A program made the translations under genes and the position numbers. From Alphaproteobacteria bacterium (GTDB taxonomy: Bacteria; Pseudomonadota; Alphaproteobacteria; Puniceispirillales; Puniceispirillaceae), in NCBI GenBank assembly GCA_009920665.1, contig RFZL01000006.1, positions 1-64,000 of the forward strand: 64,000 nucleotides of DNA, written 5' to 3'. The notes beneath the pieces are model-generated. The model had not been told where the DNA came from, did not search any database, and saw only the letters and a program-made list of their open reading frames with translations. This document shows, piece by piece, positions 44,143 to 53,831 of this stretch (within the stretch, counting starts at the first letter, position 1; every line of letters starts with the position of its first letter).

Positions 44143-44307
44143 TCTATGGTATCTGAAAGAGGACGATAAACGCTCCCATTGGCGGATTGCCACCGATTGC
44201 CCCTACACATGGCGCGTCGGTGGATTATATCATAACGTGGTGAGGCACACGCCCCCACCGGGGCACCACGCCCGCCATCCGCCGCGCCGCTTTCTGGGAG
44301 AGTTGAT

Positions 44308-46170
44308 ATGACGTCACCATTTGATGAGTTGGGCAGGCTTGCGCGTACCGCCGCCATGGTTGGGCTTGTCGCCGGATCGATGGCCACAGCCAATGCCGAG
44401 ACCATCATCTCGCATGGCATCTCGACATTCGGCGAGCTCAGATACACTGCCGATTTTCCGCATCTTGACTATGTCAATCCTGACGCCCCAAAGGGTGGCG
44501 AGATCTCGGTCTGGGGGTTCGGGTCCTTCGATTCGATGCACCCCTACACGACCAAGGGCCGGGCCGGGCAATTATCCTCGATCTTCTTCGAGAGCCTTCT
44601 CGAAGGCACCGCCGATGAGGCCGACGCCGTTTATGGCCTTGTCGCCGAATCCCTCGAATACCCGGCCGACCGAAGCCATGTGATTTTCAACATGCGACCG
44701 GAGGCACGGTTTTCCGACGGCTCGCCACTGACCGCGGCGGACGTTGTCTTTTCCTATGAAACGCTGCGTGACAAGGGCCTGCCCTCTTTCCGCGCAGTGA
44801 TCCAGAAACAGATCGAGAGCGCCGAGGCGCTTGGCCCGCACCGGGTGAAATTCACCTTCAAGTCAGGTATCCCGACCCGCGACCTGCCGCAGACCGCAGG
44901 AGGATTGCCGATCTTCTCGAAAGCCTGGTATGAGGCAACCGGTGCCGATTTCGAGGATTCGACGCTCACTCCCGGCCTTGGATCCGGCCCCTATGTGCTG
45001 GACTCGCTCGATGTCGGCCAGCAGATTGTCTATCGTCGCAATCCCGATTACTGGGGCAAGGATCTGCCGATCAATCGCGGGCGGCACAATTTCGACCGCA
45101 TAAGGATCGAATATTTCGCCGATTACAACAGCGCCTTTGAAGGCTTCAAGGCCGGCACCTACACCTATCGCACCGAGGCCTCCTCCAAGATCTGGGCCAC
45201 CGGCTATGACTTCCCGGCCATCGAGAAAGGGTGGGCTGTCAAGGACACACCGCCGGACGGCACACTGGCAAGCGGCCAGTCCTTCATCTTCAATCTGCGG
45301 CGCGAGAAATTTCAGGACATCCGTGTGCGCGAGGCCATTGGCATGATGTTCAATTTCGAATGGTCGAACAAGACACTCTTCTACGGCATCTATGCCCGCA
45401 TCAATTCCTTCTGGGAAAACAGTTACCTGAAAGCCAGCGGCCAGCCTGACGACGGTGAACTGGCTGTGCTGCGCCCGATTGCCGGCTTGCTTCCCGACGG
45501 CGTTCTGGACAGCGGGGCGGTGATGGCGCCAACCTCGTCGGAGCGCCAGCTTGACCGCCGTAATTTGCGGCGCGCCTCGGCGCTGCTTGACGGGGCGGGA
45601 TGGCAGGTCGGTGATGACGGCATGCGCCGCAATGATGCCGGTGAAACACTGAAGGTCGAAATCCTCAATGACTCGCAGGCCTTTGACCGGGTGATCAATC
45701 CCTATGTCGAGAATTTGCGCGCGCTTGGCGTCGATGCCGTCCATACCCGCATCGACAACGCGCAGATGACCGAGCGTGAACGGAATTTCGATTTCGACAT
45801 GGTGACCGGCAATTTCCGCACCTCACTGACGCCGGGCGCCGAGCTTGAACAATATTTCGGCTCGCAAAGTGCTGAATTCTCGATCTTCAACCTTGCCGGC
45901 TATGGCAGCGAGGCGGCGGACAAGCTGATCGAGACGGTCAAGGCGGCCGAAACCCGCGACGCGCTTGATGAGTCGATCAGGGCGCTTGACCGGGTTCTGC
46001 GCGCCGAAAAATTCTGGGTGCCGCAATGGTTCCGGAACATTCACACCGTCGCCTATTACGACATGTATCGTTATCCCGACACACTGCCCCCCTATGCGCT
46101 TGGCACGCTTGATTTCTGGTGGTTCGACCAGCAGGCTCATGACAGGCTGAAGGCCGCCGGCGCCTTCTGA
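44308..46170 (+). CDS. yejA: ABC transporter substrate-binding protein, family 5 (YejA-like)
   Basis: HGISTFGELRYTADFPHLDYVNPDAPKGGEISVWGFGSFDSMHPYTTKGRAG; SBP_bac_5 pattern; followed by yejBEF-like genes. Confidence 0.92.
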   Translation: MTSPFDELGRLARTAAMVGLVAGSMATANAETIISHGISTFGELRYTADFPHLDYVNPDAPKGGEISVWGFGSFDSMHPYTTKGRAGQLSSIFFESLLEGTADEADAVYGLVAESLEYPADRSHVIFNMRPEARFSDGSPLTAADVVFSYETLRDKGLPSFRAVIQKQIESAEALGPHRVKFTFKSGIPTRDLPQTAGGLPIFSKAWYEATGADFEDSTLTPGLGSGPYVLDSLDVGQQIVYRRNPDYWGKDLPINRGRHNFDRIRIEYFADYNSAFEGFKAGTYTYRTEASSKIWATGYDFPAIEKGWAVKDTPPDGTLASGQSFIFNLRREKFQDIRVREAIGMMFNFEWSNKTLFYGIYARINSFWENSYLKASGQPDDGELAVLRPIAGLLPDGVLDSGAVMAPTSSERQLDRRNLRRASALLDGAGWQVGDDGMRRNDAGETLKVEILNDSQAFDRVINPYVENLRALGVDAVHTRIDNAQMTERERNFDFDMVTGNFRTSLTPGAELEQYFGSQSAEFSIFNLAGYGSEAADKLIETVKAAETRDALDESIRALDRVLRAEKFWVPQWFRNIHTVAYYDMYRYPDTLPPYALGTLDFWWFDQQAHDRLKAAGAF

Positions 46171-46195
46171 TGCCGGTCAAGGAGGCCTTGCCCTT

Positions 46196-47275
46196 ATGAG
46201 CGCCTACATCCTGCGCAGACTGGCCCTGATCCTGCCAACGCTGTTCGGCATCATGCTGATCAATTTCGTTCTGGTCCAGTTTGTGCCGGGCGGCCCGGTC
46301 GAACAGATCCTCTCGCAACTGGAGCAGGACACCGACGTTTTTGCCGGTATCGCCGGCGGTGGCGGTGAAATCAGGCAGGCCAGCGAGCGCGGCGACTATC
46401 TCGGCGCGCAGGGTCTGCCGGAGGATTTCGTGGCCGATCTCGAGCGCCAGTTCGGCTTTGACAAACCGCCGCTGGAGCGCTTCCTGTCCATGTTGTGGGA
46501 CTATATGCGGTTTGATTTTGGCGAGAGCTATTTCCGTTCGATCAGTGTCACCGACCTGATTATCGAGAAAATGCCGGTCTCGATCTCGCTGGGGCTTTGG
46601 ACAACGCTTCTTGCCTATCTGATCTCGATCCCGCTTGGTATCCGCAAGGCGGTCCGCGACGGCAGCAGCTTTGACAGTTGGACCTCCAGCCTGATCATCG
46701 TCGGCTACGCCATCCCCGGGTTCCTGTTCGCCATCCTGCTGCTGGTACTGTTCGCCGGCGGCTCCTATGTGAAGATCTTCCCGTTGCGCGGCCTGGTCTC
46801 GCCCGATTTTGCCGACATGCCGGCCTGGCGCCAGATCCTCGATTATTTCTGGCATATCGCGCTGCCGGTGCTGGCCTCGACAATCTCCGCCTTTGCGACA
46901 CTGACCTTGCTGACGAAAAATTCCTTCCTCGATGAAATACGCAAGCAATATGTGCTGACCGCGCGCGCCAAGGGCCTGACCGAGAGCCGTGTCCTCTACG
47001 GACATGTGTTCCGCAACGCCATGCTGATCGTCATTGCCGGCTTTCCGGCGGTGTTTGTCTCGGTGTTCTTCGGCAGCTCGCTGATCATCGAGACGATCTT
47101 CTCGCTTGACGGGCTTGGCAGGATGGGGTTCGAGGCGGCGGTCGCCCGCGACTATCCGGTTGTTTTCGGCACGCTGTTCATTTTCAGCCTGATCGGCCTG
47201 GTCATCGGCCTGATCTCAGACCTGATGTATGTCTGGATCGACCCGCGGATCGACTTTGAATCGAGGCTGTCATGA
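46196..47275 (+). CDS. yejB: ABC transporter permease (YejB-like)
   Basis: MSAYILRRLALILPTLFGIMLINFVLVQFVPGGPVEQILSQL; YVLTARAKGLTESRVLYGHVFRNAMLIVIAGFP. Confidence 0.94.
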   Translation: MSAYILRRLALILPTLFGIMLINFVLVQFVPGGPVEQILSQLEQDTDVFAGIAGGGGEIRQASERGDYLGAQGLPEDFVADLERQFGFDKPPLERFLSMLWDYMRFDFGESYFRSISVTDLIIEKMPVSISLGLWTTLLAYLISIPLGIRKAVRDGSSFDSWTSSLIIVGYAIPGFLFAILLLVLFAGGSYVKIFPLRGLVSPDFADMPAWRQILDYFWHIALPVLASTISAFATLTLLTKNSFLDEIRKQYVLTARAKGLTESRVLYGHVFRNAMLIVIAGFPAVFVSVFFGSSLIIETIFSLDGLGRMGFEAAVARDYPVVFGTLFIFSLIGLVIGLISDLMYVWIDPRIDFESRLS

Positions 47276-48378
47276 CCCAAGTGGGCCTGAACCGCCGCAG
47301 GTGGCAGAATTTCCGGCGCAACCGCCGCGCCTATATCTCGCTGATTGTTTTCAGCGTCTGTTTCATCGTCTCGCTGTTCGCCGAACTCCTCGCCAATGAC
47401 CGGCCGATCCTGGTGAAATATCGCGACGGGTTCTACATGCCGGTCTTCCAGTTCTATTCCGAACAGAGTTTTGGCGGCGATCTGCGAACAGAGGCCATAT
47501 ATGGCGACATCGAGGTGCAGTGTCTGATCATTACCGGCGGGATGGACTCCTGCTGGGACACGCCGGAGATTCTGGTCGAGGATGCCGCGGACGGGCGTAT
47601 TGACGGCCGGGACATCACCCGCGGATGGCTTGTCTGGCCGCTCATTCCCTATCATCACTCGACCATTGCGACGCTTGACGGACCGGCACCCTCGCCGCCG
47701 GATGGCGATCATTGGCTTGGCACCGACGATACGGCGCGCGATGTGCTGGCGCGGATCATCTATGGCTTCCGGCTGTCGGTGCTGTTCGCCATCATTGTCT
47801 CGGTGATGGCCTCGGCCATCGGCATCCTTGTCGGCGCCGTTCAGGGTTATCTCGGCGGGCGCACCGATCTGCTGGCACAGCGGCTGATCGAAATCTGGGG
47901 GGCGACACCGTCGCTCTATATCATCATCATCGTCTCGGCGATCTGGCGCATGGATTTCTGGCTTCTTGTATTTCTGATGACGCTGTTCAGCTGGACCGCG
48001 CTGGTCGGGGTTGTGCGAGCCGAATTCCTGCGCGCGCGCAATTTTGAATATGTCCAGGCCGCGAAGGCGCTTGGCGTGCGGCCGCTGGCAATCATGTTCA
48101 GGCATGTCCTGCCGAACGCCATGGTGGCGACGCTGACGATGCTGCCCTTCATCGTCACCGGGGCCATCGGATCACTTGCGGCACTTGATTTTCTCGGTTT
48201 CGGCCTGCCCTCCTCGGCCCCGTCGCTTGGCGAGTTGACGCTGCAGGCAAAACAGAACCTCCAGGCGCCCTGGCTTGGCCTGACAGCCTTCTTTGTCTTC
48301 GCCTTCCTGCTGGCGCTGCTTGTGTTCATATTCGAGGGGGTTCGCGACGCCTTCGACCCGCGAAAGACATTCTCATGA
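47272..48378 (+). CDS. yejE: ABC transporter permease (YejE-like)
   Basis: RRWQNFRRNRRAYISLIVFSVCFIVSLFAELLANDRPILVKYRDGFYMP; GTDDTARDVLARIIYGFRLSVLFA. Confidence 0.95.
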   Translation: MTQVGLNRRRWQNFRRNRRAYISLIVFSVCFIVSLFAELLANDRPILVKYRDGFYMPVFQFYSEQSFGGDLRTEAIYGDIEVQCLIITGGMDSCWDTPEILVEDAADGRIDGRDITRGWLVWPLIPYHHSTIATLDGPAPSPPDGDHWLGTDDTARDVLARIIYGFRLSVLFAIIVSVMASAIGILVGAVQGYLGGRTDLLAQRLIEIWGATPSLYIIIIVSAIWRMDFWLLVFLMTLFSWTALVGVVRAEFLRARNFEYVQAAKALGVRPLAIMFRHVLPNAMVATLTMLPFIVTGAIGSLAALDFLGFGLPSSAPSLGELTLQAKQNLQAPWLGLTAFFVFAFLLALLVFIFEGVRDAFDPRKTFS

Positions 48379-49970
48379 GAACGCCGCTGCTGTCCCTGCG
48401 CGATCTGCAGATCGGGTTCCGACGAGACGGTGTCGTAACGCCGGCGGTCAGGTCGCTGTCGCTCGATGTCATGCCCGGCGAGACAGTCGCGCTTGTCGGG
48501 GAAAGCGGGTCGGGCAAATCGGTGTCGGCACTGGCAAGCCTCGGCCTGTTGCCTGATAACGCGGTGCAGAACGGCGAGATCGCCTGGAAGGGCACGCCTG
48601 TCAATCCGCGTGACGAGACGCTTATGCAGCAGCTTCGCGGCAACCAGGTCGGCATGGTGTTCCAGGAGCCGATGACATCGCTCAACCCGCTTCACACCAT
48701 CGAGCGGCAGATCGGCGAGAGCCTGCGTCTGCATCAGCGGCTGTTGCCGGCACAGCTGCGCGAACGCACCATCGAGCTTCTGACGCGGGTCGGCATTCCG
48801 GACCCGCAGGGGCGTCTGACATCCTTCCCGCATGAACTATCGGGTGGCCAGCGTCAGCGGGTAATGATCGCCATGGCGCTGGCGAACAATCCGGACCTGC
48901 TGATCGCCGATGAACCGACGACGGCTCTGGACGTCACCATCGAGGCGCAGATCCTTGACCTTCTGGCCGACCTGAAACGCGACAGCGGGCTGTCGATGCT
49001 GTTCATCACGCATGATCTCGGCGTGGTCAGGCAGATCGCCGACCGGGTCCTTGTCATGCGGCAGGGCGAACTGGTCGAGGCTGGTGCCGCAGGGGATATC
49101 TTCACCGCCCCGCGCGAGGCCTACACCAAGGACCTGATCGCCGCGCAGCCAAAGGGAATCCGCACACCACAGAAAGGCGATACGGCCGACCTGCTGGTGG
49201 CGCGGGATATCAAGGTGCATTTCCCGGTCCGTGGCGGACTGTTGCGCCGCACCAGGCACTGGATCAAGGCTGTCGACGGGATCGATCTCGAGATTGGCAC
49301 CGGACGTACCGTAGGAATTGTCGGGGAAAGCGGGTCCGGCAAATCGACGTTGGCCCGCGCCATCACCCAGCTTGTCTCCTGTCAGGGGCGGATCACCTTT
49401 GACAACAGCGAGATCAGCCAGCAGGACAGCCGGGGTCTGAAAGCCTTTCGCCGACAGGTGCAGATCGTCTTTCAGGATCCGTTCGGGTCGCTGTCACCAC
49501 GTATGTCGGTTGGCGACATCATCGCCGAGGGTCTTGTCGCGCATGACATCGGCACGGCGGCGGAGCGCGCGGCGGCGGTGGCCGAAATGCTGCAGGAGGT
49601 CGGGCTGGACCCGGCAGTGGCAGGCAATTACCCGCATGAGTTTTCCGGCGGTCAGAGGCAGCGCATCGCGATCGCCAGGGCGTTGATTCTGAAACCTCGG
49701 ATCATTCTGTTCGACGAGCCGACCTCGGCCCTCGACATGACCGTGCAGAAATCGCTGATCGCACTTCTGGACAGGTTGCAAACACGTTTCGAGCTTGGCT
49801 ATCTCTTCATCAGCCACGACATCGCTCTCATCGGATCGATCAGCGACGAAATGATCGTCATGAAGGATGGACAGGTCGTTGAGCGCGGACCGACAGACAG
49901 GATCATGCAGACCCCCGACCACCCCTATACGATCGACCTGATTGCGGCGGCGCGCCGTAAAAGCGCGTGA
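48375..49970 (+). CDS. yejF: ABC transporter ATP-binding protein, fused dual ATPase (YejF-like)
   Basis: Two Walker A ([26 protein letters not shown]) and two signature motifs ([30 protein letters not shown]). Confidence 0.96.
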   Translation: MRTPLLSLRDLQIGFRRDGVVTPAVRSLSLDVMPGETVALVGESGSGKSVSALASLGLLPDNAVQNGEIAWKGTPVNPRDETLMQQLRGNQVGMVFQEPMTSLNPLHTIERQIGESLRLHQRLLPAQLRERTIELLTRVGIPDPQGRLTSFPHELSGGQRQRVMIAMALANNPDLLIADEPTTALDVTIEAQILDLLADLKRDSGLSMLFITHDLGVVRQIADRVLVMRQGELVEAGAAGDIFTAPREAYTKDLIAAQPKGIRTPQKGDTADLLVARDIKVHFPVRGGLLRRTRHWIKAVDGIDLEIGTGRTVGIVGESGSGKSTLARAITQLVSCQGRITFDNSEISQQDSRGLKAFRRQVQIVFQDPFGSLSPRMSVGDIIAEGLVAHDIGTAAERAAAVAEMLQEVGLDPAVAGNYPHEFSGGQRQRIAIARALILKPRIILFDEPTSALDMTVQKSLIALLDRLQTRFELGYLFISHDIALIGSISDEMIVMKDGQVVERGPTDRIMQTPDHPYTIDLIAAARRKSA

Positions 49971-49989
49971 CCCGGCGGACGACCGGATC

Positions 49990-50487
49990 ATGCAGGACAG
50001 CGACGCCCTCACCACCCGGCGGATCACCGACGCCATCGCCCGCATGTTTGTCGAGCGCGGCGACGCCTGCCTTCGCGAATTCACCCTGCGCACCGGCCGG
50101 CGGGTTGACATCATCGCCATCGGCGACGGCGGCCGGATCACCATTGTCGAGGTCAAATCCTCGCGGCAGGATTTCCTCAGTGACCGGAAATGGCATGAAT
50201 ATCCGGAATGGGCCGACCGGTTCTATTTCGCCGTCGCGGATGATTTTCCCCGTGACATTCTTCCCGATGCCGAGCAGTGCGGCATCATCATCACCGACGG
50301 GTTCGATTGTCTCGAGGTACGCGACGCGCCGGAATCACGGCTGGCGGCGCAGCGGCGGGGCTACCTGACGCGGCGTATCGCCCATGTCGCGATGCGGCGG
50401 CTGGAATTTGTCAACTCTGGCACCAGGCAAGCGTGCCTTCCAGAACATAGCGCAGGATCTGCACGATCTGCTCGGGCGTTTCAGTGA
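49990..50487 (+). CDS. mmcB: MmcB-family putative DNA repair protein
   Basis: REFTLRTGRRVDIIAIGDGGRITIVEVKSSRQDFLSDRKWHEYPEWADRFYFAVADDFPRDILP. Confidence 0.85.
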   Translation: MQDSDALTTRRITDAIARMFVERGDACLREFTLRTGRRVDIIAIGDGGRITIVEVKSSRQDFLSDRKWHEYPEWADRFYFAVADDFPRDILPDAEQCGIIITDGFDCLEVRDAPESRLAAQRRGYLTRRIAHVAMRRLEFVNSGTRQACLPEHSAGSARSARAFQ

Positions 50488-50869
50488 CGGCAAGCGCCGC
50501 TGCGTCGACCTCCTTCAGCGCATGCTGGTGATCCGGCCCGTGCATGATGATCAGAGACTTGCCAAGCGCTGCCGCATAGCCGGCATCGAAAGCAGCGTTC
50601 CACTGACGGTATTTCTCGCCAAAGCGCACCACGACGACATCGGCGGCGGCGATGCCGTTGCGCGTGCGGATGGCGTTGATATTCGCACCCTTGTTGTCAT
50701 GCCAGAATTTGTCAGGCTCGGCGCCAAGAATGCGGACACCGCAATCATCGCTTGCCTCATGGTCGGTGACCGGCCCGGAAAAGGTGACGTCGAGGCCGGC
50801 GGCGCCGTCGATGATCCGGTCACGCCAGTCAGTGTGGATTTCACCCGAAAGATAGACAGTGAGGCTCAT
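50411..50869 (-). CDS. YtoQ-family protein
   Basis: LTVYLSGEIHTDWRDRIIDGAAGLDVTFSGPVTDHEASDDCGVRILG...ADVVVVRFGEKYRQWNAAFDAGYAAALGKSLI. Confidence 0.88.
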   Translation of the reverse strand: MSLTVYLSGEIHTDWRDRIIDGAAGLDVTFSGPVTDHEASDDCGVRILGAEPDKFWHDNKGANINAIRTRNGIAAADVVVVRFGEKYRQWNAAFDAGYAAALGKSLIIMHGPDHQHALKEVDAAALAVTETPEQIVQILRYVLEGTLAWCQS

Positions 50870-50994
50870 GCTACATTCTCCTGCTTTTGAAGCTGGCTCC
50901 TGCTTTTGAAGCTGTCAGGCTCCAGTTTCAGCTTATCTGGTCATTGCCACCGGGTTTTTGGAGTGCTGGCGGCAAACAAAGCACGAAAACACCG

Positions 50995-51327
50995 CTAGCG
51001 CCTGTCCTGACAGGAAACGCACAATGTCACGGCCGGATCGATCTCCAGCCTTTCCGGCAGGATATCCTCGCCGCATGCAAGGCAATATCCGTATTCATCC
51101 TCATCCAGCCTGCGCAGCGCCGCGCCCAGCACCGCCAGCCTCTGCCGCCGCCGTTCCTCGCGCGCCAGATCCATCGATTGCTGCTGCATCGCATCCATTC
51201 TCGACAGGCGACCGACCGATTGCTGGTCAAGTTCAACCGGCGCCCGGCTGTCCTTGCTGCGGTCGCTGAGGGCGCGCAGCTCGTCAATTTCCTGAAGAAT
51301 GCTCTCGCGAAAGCCAGGCTGATCCAT
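50995..51327 (-). CDS. DksA/TraR-family C4 zinc-finger protein
   Basis: LRRLDEDEYGYCLACGEDILPERLEIDPAVTLCVSCQDRR. Confidence 0.9.
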   Translation of the reverse strand: MDQPGFRESILQEIDELRALSDRSKDSRAPVELDQQSVGRLSRMDAMQQQSMDLAREERRRQRLAVLGAALRRLDEDEYGYCLACGEDILPERLEIDPAVTLCVSCQDRR

Positions 51328-51337
51328 CCAAGATCAC

Positions 51338-51778
51338 CTAAATCTTGTTACCTTTCAGAAGCTTGCGCAACTCCACCTTGGCGGCATTGTGAAGGTCGGT
51401 AATGCTTGTGGCCTCGCAGTTGTAAGCTGTCTTTGCCGGCATGCGATCCATGGTCAGGCGCAGGCTCTTGCGGTTCACGGCAATCTCCACCGCGTCATTC
51501 GCCACCCGATAAAGATCAGGCGACTTGCTGACGTCGAAGGTCATGTAATGGATGTCATCATCCTTGTCAAAGCGCGCCCATCCGAAGATTTCACGGCTTT
51601 TGGTGAGCAGGAAATATTGCCTTGATTCGATGGCCGGGTCATCAGCCAGGCACAGCAGGCCAACTCCGCCCACGAACAGGCCCGGCACAGGCGACACCTG
51701 CAGTGCCCTGTTGGTTGTGTCCGCTGCCACCGACCCCCCGACAAATACAGCCAGAAATGCGGGTATGAGCTGTTTCAT
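51338..51778 (-). CDS. Small exported protein, function unknown
   Basis: MKQLIPAFLAVFVGGSVAADTTNRALQVSPVPG signal-like start; remainder not recognised. Confidence 0.55.
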   Translation of the reverse strand: MKQLIPAFLAVFVGGSVAADTTNRALQVSPVPGLFVGGVGLLCLADDPAIESRQYFLLTKSREIFGWARFDKDDDIHYMTFDVSKSPDLYRVANDAVEIAVNRKSLRLTMDRMPAKTAYNCEATSITDLHNAAKVELRKLLKGNKI

Positions 51779-51968
51779 GCCGGTCTCCAAAATCTCCGCC
51801 GCTTCATTTCGCCCCAGTTCACCTTTCGCATGTTCATTCCAAACATGCCCTTCCAAGCATGTGCCTATGGGCAACAGTCTAGCAGAACCGGACAAGGCGC
51901 ACAGCACCTTGCGGCCCGCATTACCGGGCCGGCAAGGAAAATGGTCCTGTGTCAACGCGGGGGAAAAA

Positions 51969-52045
51969 TGGTCGGAGCGGCGGGATTCGAACCCACGACC
52001 CCTTCACCCCCAGTAAAGTGCGCTACCAGGCTGCGCTACGCTCCG
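51969..52045 (-). tRNA. tRNA-Pro (anticodon GGG), CCA encoded
   Basis: Reverse strand CGGAGCG-TA-GCGC-AGCCTGGTA-GCGC-A-CTTTA-CTGGGGG-TGAAG-GGGTC-GTGGG-TTCGAAT-CCCGC-CGCTCCG-A-CCA. Confidence 0.97.
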
Positions 52046-52199
52046 ACGAGGTGGGTTATACGCCGTCATGCTGTCCGGTGCAAATATCTTGTTTAACTGA
52101 AGAAGCCATGCCATCACAAAGGTCAGCCGAAGGGAAGAAGACAAGTTCAACCGGATGGCCTAATGTGCGGTCACCGGAATCTGACAGGTATGCAAAGCT

Positions 52200-52748
52200 G
52201 TGCTTGAGCGTGACAAATTCGTCCTCTGGGACTCCGGCGAGGTGATCTACCGCGCCGGCGACCCATCACATGAGGCCTATCTGATCATGGAAGGCTCGGT
52301 TGAGTTGTTCACCGCGGAAGGCTTGCGGTTGAACAGGATTGGAGCGAACGAAATCCTGGGCGAGACGTCGTTGCTGCTCGATACCGAACGCACGGTCACC
52401 GCGATCGCCTCAACCGTGGGCGCCAAGGCAACCCGCATTCCGCGCCAGTATTTCGCCGATCTCTCGAAGCGTGACAAGGTGACGGCCGCGCTGATCCGGA
52501 AGATCCAGTTCCGCCTGATCGACAGCAACAAACAGAGCAATATGCTGGGTCTCGAGATCGAGAGCATTGCCGCGCTTGTGGAAGAACTCATTCAGCAGGA
52601 CAGCCCCGACAGAACCATGATCACCAAGCTGCGCGGCAAGCTGGATGCGGTGCGCCAGCAGGTGGTGATCGACCGGCATCTGGCAGCCTATCCGAATGTC
52701 CAGGCAAACGCCGCCGAAGACGCGGAAAATGCCGACAATTTCGGCTAG
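52200..52748 (+). CDS. Cyclic-nucleotide-binding-domain protein without a recognisable DNA-binding HTH
   Basis: GEVIYRAGDPSHEAYLIMEGSVELFTAEGLRLNRIGANEILGETSLLLDTERTVTAIA. Confidence 0.85.
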   Translation: MLERDKFVLWDSGEVIYRAGDPSHEAYLIMEGSVELFTAEGLRLNRIGANEILGETSLLLDTERTVTAIASTVGAKATRIPRQYFADLSKRDKVTAALIRKIQFRLIDSNKQSNMLGLEIESIAALVEELIQQDSPDRTMITKLRGKLDAVRQQVVIDRHLAAYPNVQANAAEDAENADNFG

Positions 52749-52885
52749 GCTACCGAGCATTCAAGGAGGTCTTACGCCCGGGATAACCCTCTGGCCCGCG
52801 GCCAGGTCTGAGCGGTTCGGGCTCGCGAAATCGGCGATGGAGAAGTTGGATCAATGGTGAAAAGTGCCAACACCAACTGCCACGA

Positions 52886-52912
52886 GGTTCAAACCCCTGC
52901 GGGATTTGAACC
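52886..52912. repeat. Imperfect inverted repeat ggttcaaaccc ... gggatttgaacc resembling back-to-back tRNA T-arm/B-box motifs
   Basis: cgaggttcaaacccctgcgggatttgaaccacg. Confidence 0.75.
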
Positions 52913-52942
52913 ACGATTTCGGCATAAGTGAATGAATTTTAA

Positions 52943-53019
52943 TGGTCGGAGCGAGAGGATTCGAACCTCCGACCCCCTGCTCCCGAAGCAGGTGCGCTAC
53001 CAGGCTGCGCTACGCTCCG
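52943..53019 (-). tRNA. tRNA-Pro (anticodon CGG), CCA encoded
   Basis: Reverse strand CGGAGCG-TA-GCGC-AGCCTGGTA-GCGC-A-CCTGC-TTCGGGA-GCAGG-GGGTC-GGAGG-TTCGAAT-CCTCT-CGCTCCG-A-CCA. Confidence 0.97.
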
Positions 53020-53074
53020 ACACGACAGGCGTTATAGACGCGGATGTGCGGGAACGATGTGAATCCACGAAGGA

Positions 53075-53437
53075 TCAGTCTTCCAAAGTCCTGCGCAATT
53101 GCGCCAGTGACTCGCGTGCTGACCCCAGAGTGCTGAATGCCTCGCCAAGATCATCCATGGCGCCATTGCCGCCGACAATCGCCGCGCCTCCAGCCTGCCG
53201 ACTGCCAATATGCTTCTGCGCGCCCTTGATGGTGAAACCTTCATTGTAGAGCAGGTCACGAATACGCTCGAGAAGCGCCACATCGTCCGGCCGGTAATAG
53301 CGGCGACCACCGCTACGCTTGAGCGGGCGCAGAGAGGTGAATTTCGTTTCCCAGAACCGCAGAACATGCGGCGGTATTTCCAGATGTTCCGCGACTTCGG
53401 AGATCGTGCGGAAAGCATCAGAGGCTTTCTCGCTCAT
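53075..53437 (-). CDS. MerR-family transcriptional regulator
   Basis: [68 protein letters not shown]. Confidence 0.93.
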   Translation of the reverse strand: MSEKASDAFRTISEVAEHLEIPPHVLRFWETKFTSLRPLKRSGGRRYYRPDDVALLERIRDLLYNEGFTIKGAQKHIGSRQAGGAAIVGGNGAMDDLGEAFSTLGSARESLAQLRRTLED

Positions 53438-53727
53438 GATTCGCCGTCGACCCGGTCTTTCAATATGTGTGACGGGCGGAAGGAGAGGACACGGCGCGGC
53501 GTAATGGTCGCCTCGACACCGGTTTTCGGATTGCGACCGATTCGTTCACGCTTCGACTGAACCGAGAATGTTCCGAATGACGAGAGCTTGACTTCTTCGC
53601 CTTTTTCGAGACATACGCACATTTCCTCAAGGAATGTCTCAACAAGTTCAGCCGACTCATTGCGCGACAAACCAATATTTCGATACACCGCCTCGGCAAG
53701 GTCGGCACGTGTCAATGTCTTGCTCAT
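53434..53727 (-). CDS. ihfA: Integration host factor subunit alpha
   Basis: [67 protein letters not shown]. Confidence 0.96.
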   Translation of the reverse strand: MSKTLTRADLAEAVYRNIGLSRNESAELVETFLEEMCVCLEKGEEVKLSSFGTFSVQSKRERIGRNPKTGVEATITPRRVLSFRPSHILKDRVDGES

Positions 53728-53760
53728 AAGGATACGCTAATGTCGATTCGTGGGTGAGTC

Positions 53761-53773
53761 AATCAACAGCTTC
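53761..53773 (+). promoter_or_regulatory. Candidate IHF-binding site upstream of ihfA
   Basis: AATCAACAGCTTC matches consensus WATCAANNNNTTR except the last base. Confidence 0.35.
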
Positions 53774-53831
53774 TATAAATTTCATGATTTGCATTAGTCT
53801 TACAGGTGGTTAGTCTGAAGAGCTAATGTAT

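Noticed and set aside
44094-44447. Minus-strand ORF encoding MDTGMMDTGMM repeats
   Set aside because: Arises from the 15-bp repeat and overlaps the yejA start; no support as a gene.
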